Both the position numbers and the translations under genes were made by a program. From Simonsiella sp051414845 (lineage in GTDB: Bacteria; Pseudomonadota; Gammaproteobacteria; Burkholderiales; Neisseriaceae), in contig CP183313.1 in the NCBI GenBank assembly GCA_051414845.1, positions 1,922,001 through 1,986,000 on the forward strand: a DNA stretch of 64,000 nucleotides, written 5' to 3'. The notes beneath the pieces are model-generated. The model worked only from the letters and a program-made list of their open reading frames with translations. It was not told where the DNA came from and searched no databases. How positions within the stretch are numbered: the first letter of the stretch is position 1; each line of letters starts with the position of its first letter. This document shows positions 34,050 through 43,066 of this stretch, piece by piece.

Positions 34050-36152
34050 TTAGCCTTTACGAGCCGCAGTTACTTCCGCTGCAACGTGTGCAGGGGCTTC
34101 CGCGTATTTCGCAAACTCCATAGAGTAGGTAGCACGACCTTGTGTCGCAGAACGCAAGTCAGTTGAGTAACCGAACATTTCTGCCAAAGGCACTTCGGCG
34201 CGAACTTTCTTGCCGCCAATGCCGTCATCGTCCATACCCAATACGATGCCACGACGACGGTTTAAGTCGCCCATTACATCGCCCATATAGTCTTCTGGAG
34301 TTTCCACTTCAACCGCCATGATTGGCTCCAACAGCGCAGGCGATGCTGTACGCATACCTTCTTTAAACGCTTGTGAAGCAGCCAATTCAAATGCCAGTTG
34401 CGAAGAGTCCACATCATGGTAAGAACCGAATACCAAACGGATACGCACGTCCACCACAGGGAAACCTGCTACCACGCCGTTTGGCAAGGTGTCGCGGATA
34501 CCTTTGTCCACAGACGGGATAAATTCGCGTGGAATCACACCACCTTTAATCTCGTCGATGAACTCGTAGCCTGCGCCACCTGGTTCCATAGGTTCCATTT
34601 CAATCACAACGTGACCGTATTGACCTTTACCACCAGATTGTTTCGCGTGTTTGTATTCTGCTTTCACAGCTTTGCGAATTGTTTCACGGTATGCCACTTG
34701 TGGCGCACCGATGTTCGCTTCTACTGCAAATTCACGTTTCATGCGGTCAACAATAATTTCCAAGTGCAACTCGCCCATACCAGAAATAATGGTTTGGCCA
34801 GATTCTTCGTCTGTGCGAACGCGGAAAGATGGGTCTTCTTTTGCCAAACGGTTCAAAGCGATACCCATTTTCTCTTGGTCAGCTTTGGTTTTTGGCTCAA
34901 CCGCAACGTGAATTACAGGCTCTGGGAATTCCATGCGTTCCAAGATGATGGGTGCATCTTCTGAACACAAAGTTTCGCCAGTGGTAACGTCTTTCAAACC
35001 GATTGCCGCAGCGATATCACCTGCACGTACTTCTTCAATCTCATCGCGGTCGTTTGCGGTCATTTGCACCAAGCGACCGATGCGCTCGCGTGTGCCTTTA
35101 ACAGAGTTCACAACGGTGTCGCCTGATTTCAATACGCCAGAGTAAACGCGGATAAACGTCAAGTTACCTACGTATTTGTCGTTCATCATTTTGAACGCCA
35201 ACGCAGAAAATTTCTCTTCGTCGCTTGCTTCGCGAGTGGCTTTTTCGCCGTTTGGCAATTCACCTGCTACGGGTGGAATATCGGTTGGTGCAGGCAGCAA
35301 TTCTACTACTGCGTCCAACATACGTTGTACACCTTTATTTTTAAATGCAGAACCGCACAACATTGGTTGGATTTCGCCAGCCAAAGTACGTTCACGCAAG
35401 GCAGCAACGATTTCTTCCTCAGACAACTCTTCGCCGCCCAAGTATTTGTCCATCAACTCTTCATTGGCTTCTGCTGCGGCTTCAATCATGTTTTGACGCC
35501 ATTCTTCCGCAGTTTCTACCAAATCAGCAGGTACGTCGCCGTATTCAAAAGTAACACCCTTGTCGGCTTCATTCCAAATGATGGCTTTCATTTTCAACAA
35601 ATCAACCACGCCTTCAAAGCCTTCTTCCGCGCCAACTGGGATAACGATTGGCACAGGGTTAGCACGCAAGCGAGTACGCATTTGTTCTACCACGCGGAAG
35701 AAGTTTGCGCCTTGACGGTCCATTTTGTTGACAAATGCCAAACGTGGCACTTTGTATTTGTTGGCTTGACGCCATACGGTTTCAGATTGTGGTTGTACGC
35801 CACCTACCGCGCAGTAAACCATTACCGCACCGTCCAAAACGCGCATAGAACGCTCTACTTCAACCGTAAAGTCAACGTGTCCTGGGGTGTCAATGATGTT
35901 AAATCGGTGTTCTTTGAACTGTTTCGCCATACCAGACCAGTATGAAGTAACCGCCGCAGAAGTAATGGTAATACCGCGTTCTTGTTCTTGTTCCATCCAG
36001 TCGGTTGTTGCCGCACCGTCGTGTACTTCACCCAGTTTGTGAGTCAAGCCAGTGTAGAACAAAATACGTTCAGTTGTCGTGGTTTTACCAGCATCAATGT
36101 GCGCCGAAATACCGATATTGCGGTACAGGCTAATGGGGGTTTTACGAGCCAT
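34050..36152 (-). CDS. fusA: Elongation factor G
   Basis: 700-residue translocation GTPase. GISAHIDAGKTTTTERILFYTG is the G1 region, RGITITSAAVTSYW the switch, DTPGHVDFT G3 and NKMDRQGA G4. Domain IV has the loop GGVIPREFIPSVDKGI and the C-terminal domain VEVETPEDYMGDVMGDLNRRRG. Full length, 18 bases after rpsG. The next str-operon gene, tuf, is displaced by about 1.8 kb. Confidence 0.99.
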   Translation of the reverse strand: MARKTPISLYRNIGISAHIDAGKTTTTERILFYTGLTHKLGEVHDGAATTDWMEQEQERGITITSAAVTSYWSGMAKQFKEHRFNIIDTPGHVDFTVEVERSMRVLDGAVMVYCAVGGVQPQSETVWRQANKYKVPRLAFVNKMDRQGANFFRVVEQMRTRLRANPVPIVIPVGAEEGFEGVVDLLKMKAIIWNEADKGVTFEYGDVPADLVETAEEWRQNMIEAAAEANEELMDKYLGGEELSEEEIVAALRERTLAGEIQPMLCGSAFKNKGVQRMLDAVVELLPAPTDIPPVAGELPNGEKATREASDEEKFSALAFKMMNDKYVGNLTFIRVYSGVLKSGDTVVNSVKGTRERIGRLVQMTANDRDEIEEVRAGDIAAAIGLKDVTTGETLCSEDAPIILERMEFPEPVIHVAVEPKTKADQEKMGIALNRLAKEDPSFRVRTDEESGQTIISGMGELHLEIIVDRMKREFAVEANIGAPQVAYRETIRKAVKAEYKHAKQSGGKGQYGHVVIEMEPMEPGGAGYEFIDEIKGGVIPREFIPSVDKGIRDTLPNGVVAGFPVVDVRIRLVFGSYHDVDSSQLAFELAASQAFKEGMRTASPALLEPIMAVEVETPEDYMGDVMGDLNRRRGIVLGMDDDGIGGKKVRAEVPLAEMFGYSTDLRSATQGRATYSMEFAKYAEAPAHVAAEVTAARKG

Positions 36153-36170
36153 TTTTCTATTCTTTCAAAA

Positions 36171-36641
36171 TTAGAAACGGAAGTGAGAGAAGGCTTTGTT
36201 GGCTTCTGCCATGCGGTGTACTTCTTCGCGTTTTTTCATCGCGCCACCGCGACCTTCTGCCGCGTCAATCAATTCACCAGCCAAACGCAAATCCATTGAT
36301 TTTTCACCACGTTTACGCGCAGCGTCGCGCACCCAGCGCATCGCCAACGCCAAACGGCGTGAAGGACGTACTTCAACAGGAACTTGGTAGTTAGCACCAC
36401 CGACACGGCGGCTTTTCACTTCCACGATAGGTTTTGCGTTAGCGATGGCTTCATTGAACACTTCAATCGCTTCTTTGCCAGTTTTTTTGGCAATTTGTTC
36501 CAATGCGCCGTACACGATGCGTTCAGCAACGGCTTTTTTACCGTCAATCATCAATACGTTCATGAATTTAGTCAATTCTACGCTGCCGAATTTTGGATCA
36601 GGCAATACGTCGCGTTTTGGGACTTCTCTACGTCTTGGCAT
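36171..36641 (-). CDS. rpsG: 30S ribosomal protein S7
   Basis: 156 residues starting MPRRREVPKRDVLPDPKFGS at 36639-36641, preceded by AAGGAA. A longer frame 13 codons upstream lacks a binding site. Primary 16S rRNA binder and head organiser of the 30S subunit. The 100-base gap to rpsL contains a small hairpin (GAATGC/GCATTC near 36682). Confidence 0.98.
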   Translation of the reverse strand: MPRRREVPKRDVLPDPKFGSVELTKFMNVLMIDGKKAVAERIVYGALEQIAKKTGKEAIEVFNEAIANAKPIVEVKSRRVGGANYQVPVEVRPSRRLALAMRWVRDAARKRGEKSMDLRLAGELIDAAEGRGGAMKKREEVHRMAEANKAFSHFRF

Positions 36642-36743
36642 TTTAAATTCCTTAATATTATTCAGTTGGGGGCAACCCATGAATGCTCAAAAGGGCATTC
36701 ACTTACTCGACCGCTTTATGCAGCCGACCATGCCATGGTTAAA

Positions 36744-37115
36744 TTATTTAGGGCGTTTCGCACCATATTTAGAACGGGCTTGTTTACGGTCTTTAACACC
36801 AGCAGTATCCAAAGAACCGCGTACAGTGTGGTAACGTACACCTGGCAAGTCTTTTACACGACCACCGCGAATCAACACTACGCTGTGTTCTTGCAAGTTG
36901 TGGCCTTCACCACCGATGTATGAAATCACCTCAAAGCCGTTAGTCAAACGCACTTTACAAACCTTACGCAATGCAGAGTTCGGTTTTTTAGGAGTTGTTG
37001 TATAAACACGGGTACACACGCCACGTTTTTGTGGGCATGCTTCCAGTGCAGGTACTTTGTTCACATAAACAGGTTTTTGACGACCTTTGCGAACCAATTG
37101 ATTGATAGTAGGCAT
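36744..37115 (-). CDS. rpsL: 30S ribosomal protein S12
   Basis: 123 residues. MPTINQLVRKGRQ, TTTPKKPNSALRKVCKVRLTNG with the lysine whose change gives streptomycin resistance, and GGRVKDLPGVRYHTVRG are all standard, so the sequence is wild type at the usual positions. First gene of the str cluster; AGGA precedes the ATG. Confidence 0.99.
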   Translation of the reverse strand: MPTINQLVRKGRQKPVYVNKVPALEACPQKRGVCTRVYTTTPKKPNSALRKVCKVRLTNGFEVISYIGGEGHNLQEHSVVLIRGGRVKDLPGVRYHTVRGSLDTAGVKDRKQARSKYGAKRPK

Positions 37116-37171
37116 ATTTTACTTTTTCCTGTTGAGTAAAAATTTGCTAGCACCATGCCAGCAAGCCGAGC

Positions 37172-37201
37172 ATTATAATATTTTTCAAACATTAAGGTCA
37201 A
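37172..37201 (-). promoter_or_regulatory. Promoter of rpsL-rpsG-fusA
   Basis: On the minus strand TTGACC (plus 37196-37201), 18 bases, TATAAT (plus 37172-37177), about 55 bases before rpsL. Confidence 0.8.
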
Positions 37202-37314
37202 TTAAATCAGTCTATTTCAGGTATTTTTACCTTTTCAGGCAGCCTGAAAACAGATTTTATGCAACAAAATAGATTCAGGCTGCCTGAAAATTTTTATATA
37301 TAAGGAAACAAAAA

Positions 37315-38634
37315 ATGCACCAAATCCAATGCCCTCATTGCCATACCGCCTTTACCATTGACGAAGCCAGCTACGCCGACATCCAAAACCAAGTGCGCAC
37401 CCAAGAATTTGAGCAAGAAATCCACAAACGCCTTGCCCAGTTGCAAGATAAATGGCAAAGCGACAACCAGCTTGCGCAAAGCCAAACACAAAACCAGTTT
37501 CAGGCAGCCTTAAACGATAAAGACCAACAAATCCTGCAACTCACCGCACAACTGCAACAACACAACAACCAAAGCCAAATCGCCATTAAAGAAGCGCAAG
37601 AACAACTCAAAGAACAGCTCCACGCCAAAGAGCGCGAACTTGCCCAATTGCGTGCAAGCAGTGAAAGCCAGTTGCAACTGCAACAAGCGCAAGCGCAAAC
37701 CAAACTATTAGAAGCCACCGCCCAAAAAGACCAACAAATCCAGCAGTTGCAAAACCAAGTACAACTACAAAACCGCGAAAACGAATTAGAAAAACAAACC
37801 TTGCAACAACGCTACCAGCAAGAACTCAAACAGAAAGACGAAGCCATTGAATTTTATAAAGATTTCAAAGCCAAACAATCCACTAAAATGCTCGGCGAAA
37901 GCCTAGAACAACATTGTGAACTCTCGTTCAACCAAATCCGTGCCGCCGCCTTCCCGCAAGCTCAGTTTGGCAAAGACAACGACGCCAGCAACGGCAGCAA
38001 AGGCGACTACATCTATCGCGAGTTGGACAACGATGGCAACGAAATCATTTCCATCATGTTTGAAATGAAAAACCAAAACGACGAAACCGCCACTAAAAAG
38101 AAAAATGAACATTTTTTCAAAGAATTAGACAAAGACCGCAACGAAAAAAAATGCGAATACGCCGTGCTTGTGTCGCTACTGGAAACCGAAAACGAACTGT
38201 ACAACGGCGGTATTGTGGACGTCTCGCACCACCATCCGAAAATGTACGTTATCCGCCCACAATTCTTCATTCCCATGATTAGTCTGTTGCGCAATGCCGC
38301 CTTAGGCAGCCTGAAATACAAACAACAACTCGCCCAAATGCGTGCGCAAAACATTGATATTACGAACTTTGAAGACGATTTAAACGATTTCAAACAAGCA
38401 TTTAGCAAAAATTACGAACTCGCTAGCCGCCGTTTCGCCGAAGCGATTGATCACATTGACAAAAGCATCGCGCAATTGGAAAAAACCAAAGCCGCGTTGT
38501 TGTCATCAGAAAACAATTTGCGCCTTGCCAATAATAAAGCCGAAGATTTAAGCGTGAAAAAACTGGTGCGCAAAAATCCCACTATGAAAGCCAAGTTTGA
38601 CGCGCTCAAACACGATGGGGACGAAAATGCCTAG
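37315..38634 (+). CDS. DUF2130 domain-containing protein
   Basis: 439 residues. An N-terminal zinc-finger-like motif (CPHCHTAF near residue 6) is followed by a very long glutamine-rich coiled coil (about 40-185). Then comes the DUF2130 core: EHCELSFNQIRAAAFP, GDYIYRELDNDGNEIISIMFEMKNQ and NEHFFKELDKDRNEKKCEYAVLVSLLE. The E-x-K and aspartate pattern resembles a PD-(D/E)XK nuclease fold, which is how the family is often interpreted; activity is not shown. A basic C-terminus follows a second helical part. AAGGAAA precedes the ATG. The gene stands alone. Confidence 0.85.
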   Translation: MHQIQCPHCHTAFTIDEASYADIQNQVRTQEFEQEIHKRLAQLQDKWQSDNQLAQSQTQNQFQAALNDKDQQILQLTAQLQQHNNQSQIAIKEAQEQLKEQLHAKERELAQLRASSESQLQLQQAQAQTKLLEATAQKDQQIQQLQNQVQLQNRENELEKQTLQQRYQQELKQKDEAIEFYKDFKAKQSTKMLGESLEQHCELSFNQIRAAAFPQAQFGKDNDASNGSKGDYIYRELDNDGNEIISIMFEMKNQNDETATKKKNEHFFKELDKDRNEKKCEYAVLVSLLETENELYNGGIVDVSHHHPKMYVIRPQFFIPMISLLRNAALGSLKYKQQLAQMRAQNIDITNFEDDLNDFKQAFSKNYELASRRFAEAIDHIDKSIAQLEKTKAALLSSENNLRLANNKAEDLSVKKLVRKNPTMKAKFDALKHDGDENA

Positions 38635-38686
38635 TTTTTTATTCTATATATAATGTTTCAGGCAGCCTAAAGTGTGTTTTGCATTT

Positions 38687-39379
38687 TCAGGCAGCCTGAA
38701 AAGCATTCAACCAACCCAACTCCCGCAAAGAAACCACTTCGCGCGAAGTCACAATAAAATGGTCAATCAGAATAATCCCCACTAAATCCAAAGCCTGTTG
38801 CAAACTTTGCGTTGCCACACCGTCTTCATACGATGGCTGCGCATTACCGCTGGGATGATTGTGCGCCAAAATCGCGGCGCTGGCGTTGTGCAACAAGGCA
38901 CGGCGGGCGATTTCGCGGATGGAAGCTGTGTTTTCATATGCCGTGCCGCGCGCGATTTCTTCGCTGGCGATGAGTTGTCCTTTGGGCGATAAAAACAGCG
39001 CGAGCGTAACTTCTACGCGCTCATGCCCGATGTGCAGGCGCAAATAGTGGTCGATTTTTTCGCGTGAATCAAACATAGGCAATTGTTGCAATTCTTCGCT
39101 CAATACACGCCGCCCGATTTCCAATACCGCCGCAAACTGCGCAAACGCCGCGCTGCCCATCCCTTTGTGGCGCGACAATTCGTGTTGCGTGGCGTTCATC
39201 ACGCCGCCCAAACCACCATAAGTCTGCAACAAGGAACGCGCCAAATCTACCGCGCTCATGCCTTGCGTGCCAATGCGCAACAATACCGCCAACAATTCTG
39301 CATCACTCAACACAATCGCGCCACGCTCCAATAATTTTTCGCGCGGGCGTTCACCTTCGGGCCAGTCTTTGATGCTCAT
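38687..39379 (-). CDS. radC: RadC family protein
   Basis: 230 residues. A helix-hairpin-helix-like N-terminal half (DAELLAVLLRIGTQG; LSRHKGMGSAAFAQFAAVLEI) precedes an MPN/JAMM metalloprotease-like domain with the motif HNHPSGNAQPSYED near residue 178. The family was once linked to repair, but its role is unsettled. The last residues FQAA and the stop codon are encoded by a DUS (TTTCAGGCTGCCTGA), an example of an uptake sequence supplying a gene end. Confidence 0.93.
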   Translation of the reverse strand: MSIKDWPEGERPREKLLERGAIVLSDAELLAVLLRIGTQGMSAVDLARSLLQTYGGLGGVMNATQHELSRHKGMGSAAFAQFAAVLEIGRRVLSEELQQLPMFDSREKIDHYLRLHIGHERVEVTLALFLSPKGQLIASEEIARGTAYENTASIREIARRALLHNASAAILAHNHPSGNAQPSYEDGVATQSLQQALDLVGIILIDHFIVTSREVVSLRELGWLNAFQAA

Positions 39380-39460
39380 GGGTTGTCCTTGTGGGTTTAG
39401 ACATAATTTTCAGGTAGCCTGAAACCTTTACAAAACTCCGAAAATTTCAAATTTACCGTC

Positions 39461-39557
39461 ATTCTCGCACAGATGGGAATCCAACTTTGATTTTAAGTTC
39501 TTATTTTTTATCAGATGGTTGCAAAAATGAACGATGAATTCTCGCCTGCGCGAGAAT
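39461..39557. repeat. Inverted pair of dRS3-like repeats, degenerate
   Basis: ATTCTCGCACAGATGGGAAT at 39461-39480 and ATTCTCGCCTGCGCGAGAAT at 39538-39557 with mirrored flanks, about 57 bases apart, between radC and fba. Confidence 0.7.
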
Positions 39558-39625
39558 GACGAAGTTACTAGTTTCAGGCTGCCTGAAAAGGTTTTGCAAA
39601 AATTTCATATGCTAATACACAATCC

Positions 39626-39658
39626 AAAGGCTGCCTGAAACGTTCAGGCAGCCTTTTT
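39626..39658 (-). terminator. DUS-pair terminator after fba
   Basis: AAAGGCTGCCTGAA, ACG, TTCAGGCAGCCTTT: two opposed DUS form a 14-bp stem. The A-run side reads as T on the minus strand, which carries fba. Confidence 0.75.
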
Positions 39659-39666
39659 ACTGCGTT

Positions 39667-40731
39667 TTATTTAATCAACTGTTTCAACTCGCCTTGTGCA
39701 TAGCGCGTTGCCATTTTCTCTAATGAAATCGGCTTAATTTTGCTCGCCTGACCTTCGCAACCAAACGCCAAATAGCGGTCAATACAAATCTGTTTCATCG
39801 CTTCCACTGTTTTCGCTAAATATTTGCGTGGGTCAAATTCGGCTGGGTTTTCCGCCATAAATTTACGAATCGCGCCCGTGCTGGCTAAACGCAAATCTGT
39901 GTCAATATTCACTTTGCGCACGCCGTGCTTGATGCCTTCCACGATTTCTTCCACAGGCACGCCATAGGTTTCGCCAATTGAGCCGCCGTGTTCGTTGATG
40001 ATTTTCAGCCATTCTTGCGGCACAGAGCTAGAACCGTGCATCACGATATGGGTGTTCGGCAACACGGCGTGAATTTCCTTAATGCGGTCAATGCGTAACA
40101 CCTCGCCTGTGGGCGGGCGCGTGAATTTGTACGCGCCATGACTGGTGCCAATCGCAATCGCCAACGCGTCCACGCCCGTGTCTTGCACGAAACGGCGCGC
40201 GTCTTCCACGCTGGTCAGCATTTGGTCGTGCGACAATTTGCCCACCGCGCCCACGCCGTCTTCTTCGCCCGCTTCGCCTGTTTCCAAATTGCCCAATACA
40301 CCGATTTCGCCCTCCACCGACACGCCGCAAGCGTGTGAAAATTCAACCACTTTGCGCGTTACCTCCACATTGTATTCATAGCTTGAAGGCGTTTTGCCGT
40401 CTTCCAACAACGAGCCGTCCATCATCACGGAACTAAATCCCAACTGAATCGAGCGTTGGCACACATCGGGCGATGCGCCGTGGTCTTGGTGCATCACCAC
40501 AGGAATGTGCGGAAATTCTTCCACCGCCGCCAAAATCAAATGGCGCAAAAAAGGCGCACCTGCATATTTACGCGCGCCAGCCGATGCTTGCACAATCACA
40601 GGCGCGTTCACTTGGTCGGCAGCCTCCATAATTGCACGCATTTGTTCCAGATTGTTCACGTTAAACGCGGGCAAGCCGTAGCTGTTTTCTGCCGCATGGT
40701 CTAATAATTGACGCATGGATACGAGTGCCAT
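39667..40731 (-). CDS. fba: Fructose-bisphosphate aldolase, class II
   Basis: 354 residues. Zinc-dependent aldolase that splits fructose 1,6-bisphosphate in glycolysis and makes it in gluconeogenesis. Zinc-site residues lie in VVMHQDHGA near 80 and GVRKVNIDTDLR near 233 with a preceding histidine, and VMHGSSSVPQEW is also characteristic. The length and SVEGEIGVLGNLETGE place it in the Calvin-cycle-type subgroup common in beta-proteobacteria. GATAAGGAGC precedes the ATG. Together with eda it shows that both hexose routes have their lower steps here. Confidence 0.97.
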   Translation of the reverse strand: MALVSMRQLLDHAAENSYGLPAFNVNNLEQMRAIMEAADQVNAPVIVQASAGARKYAGAPFLRHLILAAVEEFPHIPVVMHQDHGASPDVCQRSIQLGFSSVMMDGSLLEDGKTPSSYEYNVEVTRKVVEFSHACGVSVEGEIGVLGNLETGEAGEEDGVGAVGKLSHDQMLTSVEDARRFVQDTGVDALAIAIGTSHGAYKFTRPPTGEVLRIDRIKEIHAVLPNTHIVMHGSSSVPQEWLKIINEHGGSIGETYGVPVEEIVEGIKHGVRKVNIDTDLRLASTGAIRKFMAENPAEFDPRKYLAKTVEAMKQICIDRYLAFGCEGQASKIKPISLEKMATRYAQGELKQLIK

Positions 40732-40784
40732 GATAAAGCTCCTTATCTCAAATGTAGTTTGATGTAGTTTTTCAAAACTCGCGC

Positions 40785-40813
40785 ATTATAGCAGCCTGAA
40801 AACGGTTTTTAAA
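40785..40813 (-). promoter_or_regulatory. Promoter of fba
   Basis: TATAAT on the minus strand (plus 40785-40790) with a weak TTTAAA 17 bases upstream (plus 40808-40813). Part of a DUS lies in the spacer. Confidence 0.55.
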
Positions 40814-40952
40814 GTTTAAAAACATTGAAAAAAAGTAATAACTGAAAGACAATGCGCCCTTTACATCAAAACTGATTTCATACTCTATTGATAGGCTGCC
40901 TGAAAGCCAGTCGCTTAGACGCAGCCTGAATACCAATTTTTAAGGAACCACC

Positions 40953-41408
40953 ATGCAACCGACTTTACCGATTGAAGCCAAAGACATTCAAAAACTGATT
41001 CCACACCGCTATCCATTTATGCTGATTGACCGCATTACTGCGTTTGAAAGCGGTAAATATTTGACGGCATTGAAAAATGTAAGCATGAATGAGCCACAGT
41101 TTACGGGGCATTTTCCTGATTTTCCTGTGATGCCTGGCGTGTTGATTATTGAAGCGATGGCACAGGCTTGTGGCGCATTGGCGATTTTGACCGAAGGCGG
41201 TCGCAACCCTGATGAAATCTACTTTTTCGCGGGCATTGACAATGCGCGTTTCAAACGCCAAGTCATCCCTGGCGATCAGTTGCGCTTTGAAATTGAATTG
41301 CTGCAAAGCAAACGCGGTATCGGCAAATTCCAAGCGCGCGCGTTTGTGGGCGAGGATTTGGCGGTGGAAGCGGAAATTATGTGTGCTAAACGCAAGGTTA
41401 ATGCATGA
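40953..41408 (+). CDS. fabZ: 3-hydroxyacyl-ACP dehydratase FabZ
   Basis: 151 residues, dehydration step of fatty acid elongation. HRYPFMLIDRI and GHFPDFPVMPGVLIIEAMAQACG carry the catalytic histidine and glutamate. AAGGAACCACC precedes the ATG. It is followed 150 bases later by lpxA, as in most Gram-negatives, but lpxD is missing upstream and the bamA-skp genes lie downstream instead of upstream. Confidence 0.97.
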   Translation: MQPTLPIEAKDIQKLIPHRYPFMLIDRITAFESGKYLTALKNVSMNEPQFTGHFPDFPVMPGVLIIEAMAQACGALAILTEGGRNPDEIYFFAGIDNARFKRQVIPGDQLRFEIELLQSKRGIGKFQARAFVGEDLAVEAEIMCAKRKVNA

Positions 41409-41557
41409 TTTTGGTTTTCAGGCAGCCTATTGTTTTCAGGCAGCCTGAAAAGCGTGATCGTGATATTGAAAACATTCTGTTTTTCATATTTTAAGACAAC
41501 AAGTTTTGCAGCGTTTTTGAGACGAAACTTGTTTTCAGGCTGCCTGAAAGGAACAAT

Positions 41558-42334
41558 ATGACTTTAATTCACCCAACCGCCATTATTGACCCGAAAGCGG
41601 AATTAGACAGCAGCGTCAAAGTCGGCGCATATAGCGTGATTGGCGCGAATGTGCAAATCGGTGCAGACACGGAAATTGGCCCGCATGCCGTGATTGAAGG
41701 ACATACGACAATTGGCGCGCGCAATCATATTTTTCAGTTTGCCAGCTTGGGCGCACAGCCGCAGGATAAAAAATACAAGGGCGAGCCAACGCGTTTAATC
41801 ATTGGCGATGACAATACGATTCGCGAGTTCACGACGTTTAACACAGGCACGGTAACTGGCATTGGCGAAACGCGTTTGGGCAACAATAACTGGATTATGG
41901 CATATTGCCATTTAGCGCACGATTGCGTGGTCGGCAATAACACGATTTTCGCCAATAATTCGAGCTTGGCTGGGCATGTGGAAATTGGCAACAATGTGGT
42001 GCTGGGTGGTTATACGCTGGTGTTTCAGTTTTGCCGCATTGGCGATTACGCGATGACAGCGTTTTCGGCGGGTGTGCACAAAGATGTGCCGCCGTATTTT
42101 ATGGCGTCGGGCTATCGTGCTGAACCTGCTGGGATTAACAGCGAAGGCATGCGCCGCAATGGTTTTAGCTCAGAACAAATTGCCAATGTCAAAAACGCCT
42201 ATAAAGAAATTTATTTGCGTGATTTACCGCTAGACGAGGCGAAGGCGCATATTGCACAAGCGGCGAAAACGCAGTCGGAATTGGTTATTCTGAGTGAATT
42301 TTTGGAGAGTAGTAGTCGTGGGATTATGCGGTAA
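41558..42334 (+). CDS. lpxA: UDP-N-acetylglucosamine acyltransferase LpxA
   Basis: 258 residues, first step of lipid A synthesis. Hexapeptide repeats of a left-handed beta helix fill residues 1-190 (IGANVQIGADTEIGPHAVIEGHTTIG). The catalytic histidine is in YCHLAHDCVVGNN near 125. The helical C-terminal domain follows, with GFSSEQIANVKNAYKEIYLRDL. Preceded by a DUS whose end GAAAGGAAC doubles as the ribosome binding site. Confidence 0.97.
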   Translation: MTLIHPTAIIDPKAELDSSVKVGAYSVIGANVQIGADTEIGPHAVIEGHTTIGARNHIFQFASLGAQPQDKKYKGEPTRLIIGDDNTIREFTTFNTGTVTGIGETRLGNNNWIMAYCHLAHDCVVGNNTIFANNSSLAGHVEIGNNVVLGGYTLVFQFCRIGDYAMTAFSAGVHKDVPPYFMASGYRAEPAGINSEGMRRNGFSSEQIANVKNAYKEIYLRDLPLDEAKAHIAQAAKTQSELVILSEFLESSSRGIMR

Positions 42335-42398
42335 GCTTTCAGGCAGCCTGAAGTAGGTCAGCTTAAAATTTCGATTCACGAAAAAATAAAAGGACATA

Positions 42399-42797
42399 AT
42401 GATGAGCACTATTTTAAATATTTTATGGGTTGTACTCGGCGGCTTTTTGATGGCATTGGGCTGGTGGTTTGCTGGTATTTTGATGGCGATTACCATCATT
42501 GGCTTGCCTTGGGCGCGCGCGTGTTTTGTGATTGGACAATTTTCGCTTTGGCCGTTTGGACGCGAAGCGGTGGACAGAAGCATGGTGTCGGGCGAAGATT
42601 TGGGTACAGGCGCGCTGGGTTTTATTGGCAATGTGATTTGGTTTATTTTGGCAGGCTGGTGGCTGGCGATTGGGCACGTTACCGCGGCTTTGGCAAATTT
42701 TGTGACGATTATCGGTATTCCGTTTGGCGTTCAACATTTGAAACTGGCGATGATTTCGCTCTCGCCTGTGGGCAAAACGATTGTGGATAAGCGTTAA
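42399..42797 (+). CDS. yccF: YccF-domain membrane protein
   Basis: 132 residues with two copies of a hydrophobic unit: LGGFLMALGWWFAGILMAITIIGLPWARACF near 14-44 and LAGWWLAIGHVTAALANFVTIIGIPFGVQHLKLA near 85-118. The IIGLPW/IIGIPFG repeats are the YccF signature. Inner-membrane protein of unknown role. AAAGGA precedes tandem ATG codons at 42399 and 42402. Confidence 0.9.
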   Translation: MMSTILNILWVVLGGFLMALGWWFAGILMAITIIGLPWARACFVIGQFSLWPFGREAVDRSMVSGEDLGTGALGFIGNVIWFILAGWWLAIGHVTAALANFVTIIGIPFGVQHLKLAMISLSPVGKTIVDKR

Positions 42798-42903
42798 AGG
42801 TTTTAGCTACGCTGAACTTCGTTTCAGGCTGCCTGAAAAATACGATAAAAAAACAATTGCTGTAGGTCGGGCATTGATGCTCGCCATGGTAATAGCATGT
42901 TAA

Positions 42904-42923
42904 GTCGGGCATCAATGCCCGAC
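42904..42923. repeat. Intergenic hairpin, GTCGGGCAT palindrome
   Basis: GTCGGGCAT, CA, ATGCCCGAC followed by CTAC. A degenerate second copy (GTAGGTCGGGCATTGATGC) starts at about 42862. They lie between yccF and rseP with DUS copies. Confidence 0.75.
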
Positions 42924-43066
42924 CTACTTTCAGGCTGCCTGAAATCTTATTACTTTGTTAAATATACACAAAACAACAGAAAGCTGTTATTCTTAGCCGC
43001 TTTTTTAATTTTCAGGCTGCCTGAAATATGTTTTTGGTTTTCAGGCAGCTATTTTGGAGTATTTCT

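Noticed and set aside
43028..43066. ATG start of rseP at 43028
   Set aside because: No ribosome binding site, and the added residues come from a DUS; the TTG at 43067 has GGAG at good spacing and fits homologues.
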